Shown here in pieces: positions 41,912 to 53,373 of a stretch of DNA of 64,000 nucleotides. Location: the NCBI GenBank assembly GCA_039583875.1, contig CM077161.1, positions 63,617,885 through 63,681,884 of the forward strand, written 5' to 3'. Source of the stretch: Platanthera guangdongensis. Taxonomy: Eukaryota; Streptophyta; Magnoliopsida; Asparagales; Orchidaceae. Position numbers and translations under genes: made by a program. Below the pieces are notes generated by a model, which saw only the letters and a program-made list of their open reading frames with translations, was not told the origin of the DNA and did no database searches. Numbering within the stretch: position 1 is the stretch's first letter; each line of letters begins with the position of its first letter.

Positions 41912-43667
41912 CCTTCCTTCCCTATAGGCAAAATATTTCACAAGCAGATATATCGCACAATGTGCACTCACGCACAATCAATATATCACAAATGTCGACC
42001 ACGCAGCCCGACGCTCCGTGCACTCAGAGCACATTCAAGGCCCGAATCCCAATGGCAAATTTGAGCATTTAGCTCCACGACCCTCATCCGGAGACTTTAG
42101 TCTTAATGGCGCGCAGGCCTAAGACTCTCGCTAGGTGTTTCTGCCGAATGCCAATAGCCCAGGCACTCATGGAGGACAACCAAAATGTGGAGACAGTTCA
42201 GCCTTTTCCCGTTGCTCAAATCGTCAGTTTAATGTCTAGACTGACGTAGGTCAGCATCCCCTTATCTGTTCGGCACGAAGCCCTTTCAAGAGCTCACAAA
42301 TCTCACAAATAACCACACTGTCCCCGAAGGACTGACTTCATAATCACAGGTTAGCTAGGAGCCATCACTAGCGACACTCACTATCGCCCGACGTTAGCGA
42401 CAGAACTCACTTTCCATATCCAAACCTAACCTTATCTGGATCAACCACCCAGCAATCCCTGCAGCCATCTGTAGTGCCAGAAACACTGGTCTTTCATAGC
42501 ATACAACACAAGCACTTTGCGGTTATTTTCCTGGAAATTCACTCCAGTACTTCCTGCTACTATCCTTAACAGGCACAATCCACCGACTCCACAAATGTAC
42601 TCATTTATACGCAGAGTCTTCTTCGGTGTGCAAAATAAAACATCACTAATCCAGACCAACCTGTCCAGATGGGCTTCACATAGTATGCATATTTCGTACT
42701 ACACATTTCTGAATATACATGCAAGATATCTTGGGGATATCCAGAATCAACATAAGGGAATCCCTCAATAAGCGACCTTTTGGTGGGGAAACCCATGCAT
42801 ATGCCAAATTAAGGACTTCACATGTCCAAGGAAGAAAGATCGTTACCCTTGATGATCGCTTTGGAGCCTTGGAAAACGAGCCGGATGAAAAGAACCACAA
42901 CGGCCTTGCCTCTACGAATCTGGACTCGGCACGAAGCTCCACCGACAGCCAAATTCCTCCTCCTCCTCCCTTGCTCTCCCCACTTTCTACCTCTTTACAA
43001 AGAGAGAGAAAGTCCTTTGCTAATGAGAGAGTTTATCCTCAACTCATAGCCTTATAATAGCAGGGAGATCTCAGGACCATTGGATCCTAGTTGAAAGGAA
43101 TGAACGATCACGAAAAGCCCTGAAAAAACATTTTCCAAGGCTAAACACGGCTTGTGACACGCTCGTGTCACAGGACGTATGCCTTAAGCGACAAAGAAAC
43201 TGACTTGACCCGACCAGGACACGGCCGTGTGACATGCCAGTATCACAGGCCGTGTGCTAGACACGACTTCGGACATGCCCGTGTCCAGCCTGTGTTCATC
43301 AGTCCTTATAAAACTGCCCAAGCACAGAGAAGGACACGAACTTTGACATGTACGTGTCACAGGCCGTGTGCCTTACTCATGGATCATCGAGCTCACTCGA
43401 GAAAATGTCGAGCTCATAGCAGGATAAGGCCCTGGACACGCCCGTGTCACAGGCCGTGTACCCAAATCGAGGATCATCGACTGCATTTTGTCGAAATCAC
43501 TCGAGACCACCCTACCAGGACTCGAGGGTAGGACACGGACATGGACACGCCCGTGTCCCCGTCCGTGTACCTCACACAGAGTAGGACACGGCCTTGGACA
43601 CGCCCTTTCCCAGGCCCTGTTGCCCACCCTACTCAGCCCATCCATCCTCGAGATTTGGGGCGTTACA
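41912..43667 (-). repeat. DelB 5' LTR, part 2 (minus strand)
   Basis: On the minus strand starts TGTAACGCCCC at 43667. Contains the CACGCCCGTGTC palindrome array (43145-43620) and an AGTACTTCCTGCTAC block (42545-42565) that is the reverse complement of the DelA tandem unit. ACTGG (43668-43672) is the likely duplication; its partner is lost. DelB is inserted in SirD ORF3. Short frames here are translations of palindromes. Confidence 0.8.
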
Positions 43668-44623
43668 ACTGGATCCCATGACTACCTCTCCTCTGAGATG
43701 TTCAAAATTCTTGTGGCCATCATCTGCTGGAAGGTAATGGATTGGGGTACTGTGTTGTTTGCTAAGATCAAAGATAGTCTCTGTGCTCCAGACTTTGGAA
43801 GGATTCTGAGTTTGTACTTGAATTAGATGGATAGAGACACATTTTATATGTCCAAAGGTGTACCTATTCACCACTTGAATAAAATCTACTCATCCATCTT
43901 CTTGAGGTGGGATAGGAAAATCCAGAGGCTAGAGGGAGAAAGAGACCTGCCTGAGGTAGAGAAAGAGGAAGTACCTGAGGATAGGATTCTGACATCCACC
44001 CCTAGTGAGATTCTTGATAGACTGAGTGTAGGAATTGAGGGGGAGTCTACTGGGACACAAGTATCCACTGAGGTTGGGCCCTTGTGTGCTGCCGCAACTA
44101 CAAAGATAAATGCTCTAGTCAGTTCTGAGCCAGGGTCACTAGCTCTAGCTACAGAGGTTTCAATTTCAATTTTAGTTGTTGCAGTTACAGTTCCAGAGAT
44201 AGTTAATCTTCTTACAAAGGTTGCAGAGATTGCTCATATTTTTACTGCCAAGGTATTGCCTGATGAGGCTGAGAATGAGATATTAGCTGAAGATGTTCTG
44301 ATTGCTACTGATCTCGAGGATGTTCCTGCTGCTACTGATGTTTTTAATGTTGTTGCTACTGATTTGGTTGAGCTAGTCGATGATACTGAGCTCGATGTTA
44401 CTGAATATGATATTGTTGATGAGGATAAGCTTGTTACTGCTTATTATGTAAATAATTCTACTACGCTTGATGTCCTAGAGAATCTGCTTGAAACTCTCCC
44501 ATATGTTCTCCCTATAAGGACTGAGGGGGAGCAGACTCACTCCTTGGTCTCAATGCAGACAATACTTGATCAGTTTGTCAGAAGGAAACAAAGGAGAATG
44601 GATGACCTTCGAGGTGGACTTCT
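43668..44623 (+). pseudogene. SirD ORF3, middle part (between DelB and Y insertions)
   Basis: Begins inside the conserved N-terminal domain (GSHDYLSSEMFKILVAI ... DFGRILSLYLN) with a TAG at 43824, then HHLNKI and FLRWDRKIQRL, an acidic Val/Thr/Asp-rich middle with IEGES and TEGEQ encoded by GAGGGGGAG tracts. Interrupted at 44623 by Y and continues at 53374. The part upstream of 43668 is not in the window. Confidence 0.8.
44619..44623. repeat. Target site duplication of Y, left copy (CTTCT)
   Basis: Recurs at 53369-53373. Confidence 0.93.
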
Positions 44624-45285
44624 TGATAAGCCCGGAATCCGCGACCTGCCCGCGCAGTTTTCCAGATCGGGCGGTCTGAGTATTCAAGCCGCCAATCCTC
44701 CCAAGCCGGGCGGTCTCCATGTCAGACCGCTGCCAACGCCGACCCTTCTCAGCGACAAGGTTCCAGGACCAGACTGTCAGCTCGCCAGGAGGAATCCGCC
44801 AGGCCGCGCGGCTTCCCTCCTTTCTTGTTTCTTTCTCTTTTGCTTCCCCTCACCTCTGCCCGGTTCTCCTGTACCCCGGGCAGCCGGTAACTTTAGCCCT
44901 GCCCGTTTGGGCAGGCCCCCGAGCCTATAAATAGGGGGAGGATGCAATCCCCAAGACACGCTGACTGGGATCCAGTAGCTCGCCTGTTAAGAGCTGCGGT
45001 CTCAAGTCTAGTGTATTGCGGCTTGTAGTCCGGCCGGCTTCTTCTTTTACTCGTTGTAACTGTTTCTCATTTTTAAGTAAAGGAAAGCCCGCCGCAAGAG
45101 TGGCATTTAAGCCGCGGCGGGCGAACTCTGCTGTTGCCGCTGCCAGCGGCCCCCTTTTCCGGTCCTTTAGCCGCGACCGCTAGTAACCGATTGGTCGACA
45201 GTCTTCTCCTTTCCTCCCCTATTCCCCGGTGTTCGAACCGTTAGCTGGTGGTGCCCGACTCCCTGTCCGTTTTCGTGCATCAACA
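44624..45285 (+). repeat. Y 5' LTR (662 bp)
   Basis: TGATAAGCCCGG to GTGCATCAACA, GC-rich, with TATA at 44926-44934 in GAGCCTATAAATAGGGGGAG. The leader 45286-45561 has no frame. Confidence 0.93.
44926..44934 (+). promoter_or_regulatory. Y LTR TATA box
   Basis: TATAAATAG; duplicated at about 53009-53017 in the 3' LTR. Drives the sense RNA encoding Gag. Confidence 0.75.
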
Positions 45286-45561
45286 GTTAACACGCGACCT
45301 TCAGATCTCGACTAATCGATGAAATCAGCGGTCTAGCTAATTAGACCGCTCTATCCTCTAGAGCTCGGCGGCCTGTCGAGCAAGCCGCGACTTCGCCGGC
45401 TAAGGTTTTCAGCCCGCCTCCAGTGCTATAGAACCAGGCATTCTACCCGCTCGGTTTTCTTCTCGGTCTTCTTGTCAGCTTGTTGCACCATCTAGCCGCC
45501 CGTCAAGCCGCCGCTATTCTGCGGTCTCTTGAAAAAGTTTGGCTATTTCCTTCTTTTCAAG

Positions 45562-46674
45562 ATGAATCCTGCAAAGGGTCAGAATAAATCCAGCAACGTC
45601 TCAGTTACTACAGATCTCTCAGAAGTGCAGGATTGCTCGTATTTTAATAGTGAGGTTGTTGACCCTCATAGAGAAATTTTTGCAAACAGTGTTGAGCGTG
45701 GCCTAGAGTCTGTTGCAAATGAACCTCTTTATAAGGAAGAAGAAGAGGCCCCTTCTCCATTCATTAATCGAATTCAGTGGGATACTGTCTCCGATAACTT
45801 TAGAGTACCGCGTCTCCCGGAGTATTCTGGATGTGATGATCCGTTTTCTCATTTGCAAGCTTATGAATCAGCTATTTCACTGAGAAAAGTGTCAAATGGA
45901 GTAAAATGCAAACTCTTCGTTATATCTTTTGGCAATGTTGCAAGAGAATGGTTTTATAGCCTCCCACATCGATCAGTAACCAGCTTTAAGGATCTTCGAA
46001 GTCAATTTATTTCTAGATTCGCTATTTACAGGAAGCGGAAAAGAGACGTTGGAGCTCTCTTCCGAATCAAGCAAGGAATTGACGAGTTTAATTCAGATTT
46101 TGTTGATCGGTTTCAAAAGGAGGTTTTAGATATTTGTAGCGTCCATCAAGACTATTACTTGTATGCTTTCATAAATGCACTTCAAGAAGGCCCATTGAAA
46201 TTCAAGCTCACCACAAAATATCCCAAAAGCTACGGAGATCTTATTGATATAGTTAATACATTCATAATAGGCGAAGAGGCAAATAAAGGTTATGTCTCAT
46301 TTCTGAATCAAATGGCTAAACAATCTCAAGGGACTTCTGGTCAACAACAATCTATTTCCTCACAAGATTTTTTGCAAGTTGAATATTGCAAGTCTCCTTA
46401 TATTCTCCAGGATGAAACTCCAAAGTATGAAAAAGGTTCAGGTAAGTATGTTAAGTTCAAAATTCCTATGGAAGATCTTTTGATAATCATTCAGGGAATG
46501 CCTGAGTTCAAGAAGCCTCGGCGTATGAAATCCAAAATCAAGTATCGGCACGAGCAACTTTTTTGCAAGTATCATAAAGATATTGGTCATCTAGCAGAAG
46601 ATTGCATAGCTCTCAGGGAATTGGCTAATCAACTTGTAAGAGCTGGAAAGCTGCAAGAATATGTCATTCAGTAA
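45562..46674 (+). CDS. Y Gag (gypsy-type), intact
   Basis: 370 residues from ATG 45562 (MNPAKGQNKSS). The capsid region matches Retrotrans_gag: LPEYSGCDDPFSHLQAYESA, REWFYSLPHRSVTSFKDL and FISRFA around residues 75-155, then VDRFQKEVL. The C-terminus has CKYHKDIGHLAEDC, a C-H-C knuckle-like motif lacking the first Cys-x2-Cys pair, as in several gypsy Gags. No stop or frameshift: the only intact non-copia frame here, which suggests that selection or recent mobility has kept Gag alone. It should package Y RNA into particles completed with another element's Pol. Confidence 0.85.
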   Translation: MNPAKGQNKSSNVSVTTDLSEVQDCSYFNSEVVDPHREIFANSVERGLESVANEPLYKEEEEAPSPFINRIQWDTVSDNFRVPRLPEYSGCDDPFSHLQAYESAISLRKVSNGVKCKLFVISFGNVAREWFYSLPHRSVTSFKDLRSQFISRFAIYRKRKRDVGALFRIKQGIDEFNSDFVDRFQKEVLDICSVHQDYYLYAFINALQEGPLKFKLTTKYPKSYGDLIDIVNTFIIGEEANKGYVSFLNQMAKQSQGTSGQQQSISSQDFLQVEYCKSPYILQDETPKYEKGSGKYVKFKIPMEDLLIIIQGMPEFKKPRRMKSKIKYRHEQLFCKYHKDIGHLAEDCIALRELANQLVRAGKLQEYVIQ

Positions 46675-48186
46675 TTCTCTAAGGCAATCTTCTATTTCTT
46701 ACTCAATGGTTCAAGCAGGGATTTCTCTTTCTCTTTATGATGAGAAATGCTTATATTCAGAATAGTATATAACGTCCCCTTCACAATTGGTATTAATAAG
46801 GCATGATAAAACTACAGATATATATCCTTTGTCACTTCCTTAACATCATGCAAATGTTACTTTTTCATTTGAAGCTTACTTTTAGCTTTACTCTTTATGC
46901 CAATATGCATGCATGTAGGGGCAAGAGCCCCCTTTTGAATTCTTAGCCCTTCACATCCCGCTTGACGTCAGTCGCAGATGTGTAGTGGATTTTCCACTTG
47001 GCCTTCAGTCGCAGACATTGCATACCCATCACGCATGACTTCAGTCACAGATAGGCATTACGTACTTGTCCCGCTTGACCTTCGTTGCAGACATTGCGTA
47101 CTTGTCCTGCTTGACTTCAGTCGCAGACGTTGCGTACTTGTCCCGCTTGACATTGGTCGTGGAAATTAAGAATTTCGATCCCGCTTATGTGTTCTTTGTG
47201 TGGAAAGCAATGCCACACGCACCTGCCCACATTGACACATAAGTGCATGTCTTCACCTATTTTTGCAGGACAACACACGCCTATCCGCTATCTCGCGGTT
47301 TTACTAAGCGGCCTGTGTAGGTTGTATAATTAATTACACAAGCCGCCCGGTTTCATATTCCGGCTTAAGTTTTTTAACTTTCCTGTTCCTACTTGCCGGA
47401 TTATCATTAATATATTTGGGAACTCGGCCGACTTACGTCCGCCTATCCGCTATTCAGTATCTTATTTGGCTCAAATATATCGATTGCCGGTTTGTTATTC
47501 ATATGGAAAGGAAGTCGCCCGACCTGCGTCTGGCACTTAATTCCTGGCTTTGATCTGCCGACTTATGGTATTAATTATATTAGCTAATCAGCGAACTGTC
47601 GTCACAACAATTCCCGGCTTCCATATGCCTATATCGGCCTGTATTATCGGAAGCCGAAGCTTGTTTCTCTATTCTTGTTCCTTTAATCAAATGGGCAATT
47701 CGTTTCAGAGTTCGCCCTAGCCGTAATCTAATATTTCAACGTTGTGGATGTCTGCCGACTGCGACAAGTGGCCGCGCGGCTTAGCGGTCACGGTTTATGT
47801 ATGAGCAAGCCGCGGCAATTCAGCTCTTCCAGCAGATAACGTTGAATAATTCATCAAGGAAAATTGCGGTTTAAGTTATTAGCCGCTCGGCTTATCGTCG
47901 ACGTGCACTCTGGTATAAACCGCAGGAAAATATCTCTCTCTTGCGGATAGCTTCGTTGAAGTCACAGCGCAAACTCAGCCGGTTTACATACTTATATTTT
48001 AAATCGGAAGATAAACTGAGACCGCGCGGACTTAGTCAAGTAAGAAAAGTGAAATATAACAAAGAGAAAGGTAAAAATGCCTTCATTTCCATTTCATTAA
48101 GTATTACAAAGTCTTTATCGCGCGGTTACAAAAACAATACCGCCGATGTCAAAAAGTTCAAAATACAAAAACAAGTTATAGATTTT
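46675..48186. other. Y non-coding middle region
   Basis: No credible frame on either strand. Contains the repeats at 46957-47165, then AT-rich blocks with CCGCCCGG and GCCGACTTA motifs up to the end of the antisense gene at 48187. Confidence 0.6.
46957..47165 (+). repeat. About 42-bp tandem repeats downstream of Y gag
   Basis: Five diverged units with GCTTGACTTCAGTCGCAGA then CATTGCGTACTTGTCCC. Tandem repeats near the gag/UTR boundary are known in Tat/Retand elements. Confidence 0.75.
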
Positions 48187-48633
48187 CTAATCATCCGGTT
48201 TGAGCTTCTTAGTCGCAGGAGAATCCAAATCACTGCCGTCGCCAATGTCGACGGATGATAGAGAGTATCTGCTGCTAGTTGCCGAGCTCGCTGAACCGCC
48301 AGAAGTTGTCGAGTCTGGCCGCACGGTCTCCGATTCTTGGCCGCCGGACTCAGGCGATGTGCGTGGACTCCGGCTTCCCTGGCCGACCTCTTCCACGGCA
48401 TCTCCGACCACCTCGCCGACCTCTTCCCCGACCTTGGCCTTGCCCTTGATCGACCTATATACGTCGGCCACCTGCTCTTTCAGGGAGGGGTAGATGTCGG
48501 CACATGTAAAGTCGGTGAAGCCGGTGGCCAAGCCGCCAAGGTCCCGGAGGTGGTTAAGCGCTCCGTCAATCCCTTGGACGAGTTGGGGGAAGACTTGGTC
48601 TTGGAAGATGGGATTGGCCGGGTTATACATTTC

Positions 48634-48706
48634 CTGCAAAGCAAAAGTAAAGGTAAGGTCGCGCGGTTACATAATGCTAACCGCACGAGTATTGGTAATG
48701 ACTTAC
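48634..48706 (-). other. Intron 2 of Y antisense gene 2
   Basis: GTAAGTCATT ... TTTTGCTTTGCAG on the minus strand; 73 nt, phase 0. Confidence 0.75.
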
Positions 48707-49199
48707 CGCCTCCTTTTCCTTAAGCCGCTTGTTCTCTTCTTGTTGTTCGCCTAACTGTGTCTTCAGGCCGCTGTTCTCCTTCATCAGTTGCTTGTAGGCA
48801 AGGCCCATGAAGTGACTTGCCACGAAGCTCCTCGCGCCGACTTGCGCGGCTAGCCGCGGCAGGTCGTCTGGAGGAACTCGTCGCATAGCCCTCAAGTTGC
48901 GCTTGCCATACAGCGCGCCGCCAACCGCGCTCGCGTGGCGGCCACTTCTTCTGCTCCCCAGTAGGGGATGGCGGTGGAGATCGTCACTGACTTGCCGTCC
49001 GGACTCCACCGCAAGGCCGGATCGCCATGGACATCCTTCAAGCTGCTGCCGGTTCCTTGCAGAATGAACTCTCCAGAGGAGTCCGACTCTTCCTCCTCCG
49101 CAACTCGCGCCGGATTGGCCCGCTTCGCCCTCTTCTCTCTTTGAGTGAGGGTCAAGCCGCCCAGAGTCTGCGACTTGTTCAGCGGGACCGCCACAGCAG

Positions 49200-49272
49200 C
49201 TGCAAAGATAAAGGCAAAGTTAGTTTCCAGTCCGTGCGGCTAAGAATGCAGTTCGGCCGGTTTGGAGCTTAC
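49200..49272 (-). other. Intron 1 of Y antisense gene 2
   Basis: GTAAGCTCC ... TTATCTTTGCAG on the minus strand; 73 nt, phase 1; removal joins two open frames. Confidence 0.78.
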
Positions 49273-50020
49273 TGTCTTCCGCCTCAATTCCAACTAGAGA
49301 CGGCAACAGCGGGATGTAGTAGTTTACATCAAGCCGCTCGCCTTTGAAGAAGTCGTAGATCTCCTTCTCCATGTCGTCCAAGCCGCTGCTGCCGAAGGCA
49401 GCTTCTTCGCGGATCTGGGGGTCGACCGGCAGCAACCCCAGGTTTCCCTCGAAGATGAGAAACCGCTCCGGCCAGTTCGCGATCTTGTTTGCCAAGTTGA
49501 CTATCTTCAGCCCTCTGCAGCCGAAGTAGAGGTGCCCCCGGAAGATCTTTGTCCCGGAGTCCGGGATAGACCGCACCGAGAAGCATTCACTGAAGAGCCT
49601 CATAGAGAAGCGAACTCTTTCCGACCTGAGGTAGGAGATGAAGCTGTAGATGACGGCTATCGAGTTTGGGGGAAGTTGTCCGGGCACAACCCCGTAGTGG
49701 TCGAAGACCGCTACGGCCTCTAGCAAGACCGGGAAGCTGAAGCCGCAGTCGAAGTGGTCGATGGGGACCGCGATCTGATTTGCATTGGAGGAGTTGATCC
49801 GCTCATCCTGTCGGGGAAGCCGCGCGATCAGCGGACTTCCTTGCATGTGTTTCTCAACAAAGTCATCCAGCTCGGCTTTTGTAAGCCGGCATTCTTTGTG
49901 GTCAGCTGAGTGGAAAGCGGAGGCCGCATTTGTCCTAACCACAGTGGCCTTGTCAGACCGCAACGACTTGGACTTAGCCCGCATCCTTCTTGATTTGTGA
50001 CGAAATCTACGGGATCTGCT

Positions 50021-50030
50021 CTATTTATAG
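50021..50030 (-). promoter_or_regulatory. Antisense TATA box for gene 2
   Basis: CTATAAATAG on the minus strand, about 37 nt upstream of ATG 49984, implying a very short 5' leader. The gap 50031-50444 shows no other feature. Confidence 0.6.
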
Positions 50031-50444
50031 AAAATCCGTGAAGCTACAGTGCCCAACGTCAAGTCGCGGCTAGTCGTCACGCCGCGCGGCCTAAGTCCGC
50101 TGGAAGTGCAGATCAGCTTAGTGACCAAGCCGCCGTTTAGTCCATCAGTTCGCCCGGCTATTTCCCCGCACTTGGAAAAATTCTATGGAGAATCATGTGG
50201 ATATCAAGTATTCAAGCCGGCGTTCTGTTCGCCAGACCACGCGGCTACTATCCTATGCTTTAAATTTCTCAGAACAAAGCAGCAGACATGTGGATTATAA
50301 ATACAAACCGCATAAGCCGCATTCAGTTCGCAGCATAATAAAATACAGCAGTTTACAGCAATCAAATAGTTCAACATCCAGAGAAAAAATATATATTACA
50401 ACATAATGTTCAATTGTCCGCGCGGCTTAGTTCTCTCAAGTCGC

Positions 50445-52499
50445 TCAGGATCTCTTGTCATCCTCCGGCCTGTCTCGTCCTATGTGCGCGACCTGTTCAC
50501 CGGTCTGCACAATCGCAACGTATACCTGGCTAACCAGATTGTGAAGCGCGTGCAGAGACCGATGAACTCGCGCAGCGTCGCGCTCTACTCTCGCAAATGA
50601 TATCATGGGGATCGCCTGGACTCCCAGACCGCTTGGAACTGCGACCTGGTTAGGCGCCGCGGCCACCGGCGGATGCGAAGTCTCGCCAGAGGCCGGGCGA
50701 CTAGTACCCGGCAACTCTGCAGGAGTTGGTAGTGCAGGCCGCTGTTCTCCGCCGGTCTCCGCCGGCATGTCTTGGTTCTCGCCGCCTTCAGCATGTGGGA
50801 TCTCTTCTCTGTCTCCTTCCAGCCGTGCGGCCATCAGCAGATACTTCTCCGTCCTTTCCTGCTCCAAGGCGACCTGCATCTCAGCAATCTTTGCCTCAGC
50901 GGCTTCCATAGCGGTCTGGCGCCTGGCGGTCTCTTCTTCCATAGCGGTCTGGAGCCTGGCGGTCTCTTCTTTCATCGCGGTCTAGAGCCTAGCAGTCTCT
51001 TGCTCCATCGCGGACTTCAACCTCATTCTCTCCTGCTCAAGCGCAGTCTGCAACCTTGAGGTCTCTTGCTCCAGGGTGGTTTGCAACTCTTGGATCCTTC
51101 TTTCGGCGGCCTCCTGGGCAACCCGCTGCTGTTCGTCTTTAATCCGCAGGGTTTCGGTGGCCGCGTCCAAAGCCGCCTGCAGCGCGCCGACGTCCTTCTA
51201 GAAGTCGGCCATCTCCTTCTCGCGAACACTTGGAGGCAGAGGCGGTGGCAGTATAGACAAAAACGACGTCAAGTCGCCCGGTTTCATCGCGGTCTCCGGT
51301 ACACCTGCAGAAGAAAAACCGCAGTCAGGTTCCGCCGGATTGTTGCGACCTTCTAGTAAGGAAATTGGTAGGATAAGACCGCCGGTTTGATGTTTATCTC
51401 CTCTAGAGGCCGCGGTATGGATTTTAATCACTGGCCGCCTGAGCCGCTCAGGATCTATCCTCTTCAGCTTTTCTTTCCATAGCCGCTCGGCTTCCTTAGC
51501 TCGGCTTTTCAGTTGAGCCGTGGTCAGGAAAAAGCTGGCCGACGGATTTAATATTATATTCGCCCCCTTCTTCCTTGACCGCAACTTGTAGAATTTAATA
51601 ATTCGCCTAATGCCCCGGTGTTTACCTTGCAGCAATGGAAGTGTAGTCGCCACCGGCTTCTCGGCGATCAGTTTCTTCATCTCCTCCATCTTCTCGCAGA
51701 GCTTCAGCTTCTCGGCTCCTTCAGAAGCCGCGGAAGCCGGTTCGCCAGGCTTCTCCCCAATAACCTGGATATCGGGGCGGTCAACCTCCTCAGAAGCCGC
51801 TGGTGTCGACAATAGCGCGTCTTGCCGCTGGAGGGTCTCCATGCCATTCAGGAGCTCGCTGAGCGAGTCGCTAACCGCAGGCGTCTCCAGTTCGCTCGGC
51901 TTGTACTCCGGTGTAGGCGGGTTCTCGGGTACCTGCTTCTCGTGCGGCCTGTGTTGCAGACTGTCCGCGCCGGTCTTTTCAGAAATGTTCCGGTTTCTGG
52001 CATGCAGCTTCCTCATTTTTCTCTTCATCCTTTCTTCAAGGGTTTCACTCCTTTCTTTCCGCCGTTTCAGGGAGCCGAACACCTTTTCAGTCCGCTTGTG
52101 CTGTTCAACCAAAGTCCGCTCGGGTTCCTGCGCCTTCTCCGGCTCGTTGTCATCCACAACGATTAAGTCGACCTTGCCCGGCAATTCGGACGGTTTCCCA
52201 GATTCAACACTCTTCTCCTCCATCCCACCGATTTTTAGGAGTGGTTCTCCTGATGGAGAGAAAGTCAGGTCGAAGGATTTGGCAATTCCGGTTTGCAGTG
52301 GAGCAGCCTTCGAAACCGCTTTGGGATCTACTGCGGCCTGCGATGGTCCGCCGACGATCTCTGTCGGCCTCTTTTCAGCTCCAGAAGCCGCTGATGTCTC
52401 TGGCTTCCTAGTCTTCTTGGCACTCTGACGGGCAGAATCATTCGAGTTCTCGCTCCGGCTCTGCTTCGTTTCTGGCGGTTTCTTGTTGCGGGCTAGCAT
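50445..52499 (-). pseudogene. Y antisense gene 1: basic/coiled-coil protein with two in-frame TAGs
   Basis: One minus frame of 685 codons from ATG 52499 (MLARNKKPPETKQS), interrupted by TAG at 51200-51198 and 50981-50979. The N-terminal half is Lys/Glu/Pro-rich with basic, possibly nuclear-targeting clusters (LKRRKERSETLEERMKRKMR). Residues about 440-550 form a coiled coil of at least six 11-residue repeats (RLQTALEQERM, RLKSAMEQETA, RLQTAMEEETA). The C-terminus is Pro-rich then VHRSLHALHNLVSQVYVAIV. A TATA box lies near 52620. A possible intron (GTAAAC near 51627 to TTCTGCAG near 51308) is not required, because the region is open. Family not recognised; antisense ORFs in Tat elements are a precedent. 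Confidence 0.65.
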
Positions 52500-52616
52500 T
52501 GATTACATCACATCCATCGCTAGAGAAATCGCGTCGGCTTGCAAAATTCTGACCGCAAGTGGCGAGTAGCGACCCGTGGCTTGGCAGGAATCCTGAAGAA
52601 TGTCAAGGGTCAGGGG

Positions 52617-52625
52617 ATTTTATAG
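52617..52625 (-). promoter_or_regulatory. Antisense TATA box for gene 1
   Basis: CTATAAAATC on the minus strand about 120 nt upstream of ATG 52499, just inside the 3' LTR. Confidence 0.5.
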
Positions 52626-52706
52626 ACGACGATGAAGCAGTCGCGGTCTCCGGCTTAGTTCTACATTTTCGAAGTTTTTTGGAAACTTAAAAATGTGCGG
52701 GGATTA

Positions 52707-53368
52707 TGATAAGCCCGGAATCCGCGACCTACCCGCGCAGTTTTCCAGATCGGGCGGTCTGAGTATTCAATCCGCCAATCCTCCCAAGCCGGGAGGTCTC
52801 CATGTCAGGCCGCTGCCAACGCCGACCCTTCTCAGCGACAAGGTTCCAGGACCAGACTGTCAGCTCGCCAGGAGGAATCCGCCAGGCCGCGCGGCTTCCC
52901 TCCTTTCTTGTTTCTTTCTCTTTTGCTTCCCCTCACCTCTACCCGGTTCTCCTGTACCCCGGGCAGCCGGTAACTTTAGCCCTGCCCGTTTGGGCAGGCC
53001 CCCGAGCCTATAAATAGGGGGAGGATGCACTCCCCAAGACACGCTGACTGGGATCCAGTAGCTCGCCTGTTAAGAGCCGCGGTCTCAAGTCTAGTGTATT
53101 GCGGCTTGTAGTCCGCCCGGCTTCTTCTTTTACTCGTTGTAACTGTTTCTCATTTTTAAGTAAAGGAAAGCCCGCCGCAAGAGTGGCATTTAAGCCGCGG
53201 CGGGCGAACTCTGCTGTTGCCGCTGCCAGCGGCCCCCTTTTCCGGTCCTTTAGCCGCGACCGCTAGTAACCGATTGGTCGACAATATTCTCCTTTCCTCC
53301 CCTATTCCCCGGCGTTCGAACCGTTAGCTGGTGGTGCCCGACTCCCTGTCCATTTTCGTGCATCAACA
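52707..53368 (+). repeat. Y 3' LTR (662 bp)
   Basis: Same length as the 5' LTR, TGATAAGCCCGG to GTGCATCAACA. By eye about 12 substitutions. Confidence 0.93.
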
Positions 53369-53373
53369 CTTCT
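53369..53373. repeat. Target site duplication of Y, right copy (CTTCT)
   Basis: Matches 44619-44623; SirD ORF3 resumes directly after it. Confidence 0.93.

Larger units (their letters stand above)
48187..49984 (-). pseudogene. Y antisense gene 2: PF04195-like protein, three exons, one frameshift
   Basis: Minus-strand gene. Exon 1 49984-49273 (MRAKSKSL...), intron 49272-49200, exon 2 49199-48707, intron 48706-48634, exon 3 48633-48187 (ends KLKPDD). Both introns are 73 nt, GTAAG...TTTGCAG, and reading phases join correctly. Exon 1 resembles the 'putative gypsy type transposon' domain (GFSFPVLLEAVAVFDHYGVV, GQLPPNSIAVIYSFISYL). Exon 2 has a charged region and coiled coil (SGLKTQLGEQQEENKRLKEK); exon 3 is Ser/Asp-rich. 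A one-base shift near 48925 separates the two halves of exon 2. TATA lies at 50021-50030. Introns survive retrotransposition because they are not introns in the sense RNA. Function unknown. Confidence 0.75.
44624..53368 (+). mobile_element. Y: non-autonomous gypsy-like element with sense gag and antisense genes
   Basis: An 8.7-kb insertion with 662-bp LTRs (44624-45285, 52707-53368; about 12 differences by eye, about 98% identity) and matched CTTCT duplication. It has a sense Gag (45562-46674) but no protease, RT or integrase. The 3' half holds two antisense genes, each with a minus-strand TATA box; one has two GT-AG introns and a putative-gypsy-transposon (PF04195-like) domain. Extra and antisense ORFs are known in Tat-lineage gypsy elements; Y probably moves with Pol supplied in trans. 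No recognisable primer site follows the 5' LTR (GTTAACACGCGACC), and the tract before the 3' LTR (GTGCGGGGATTA) is a poor polypurine tract. Confidence 0.9.

Noticed and set aside
43154..43531. Frame rich in Arg/Thr/His repeats in DelB LTR
   Set aside because: It is a translation of the CACGCCCGTGTC palindrome array, not a protein.
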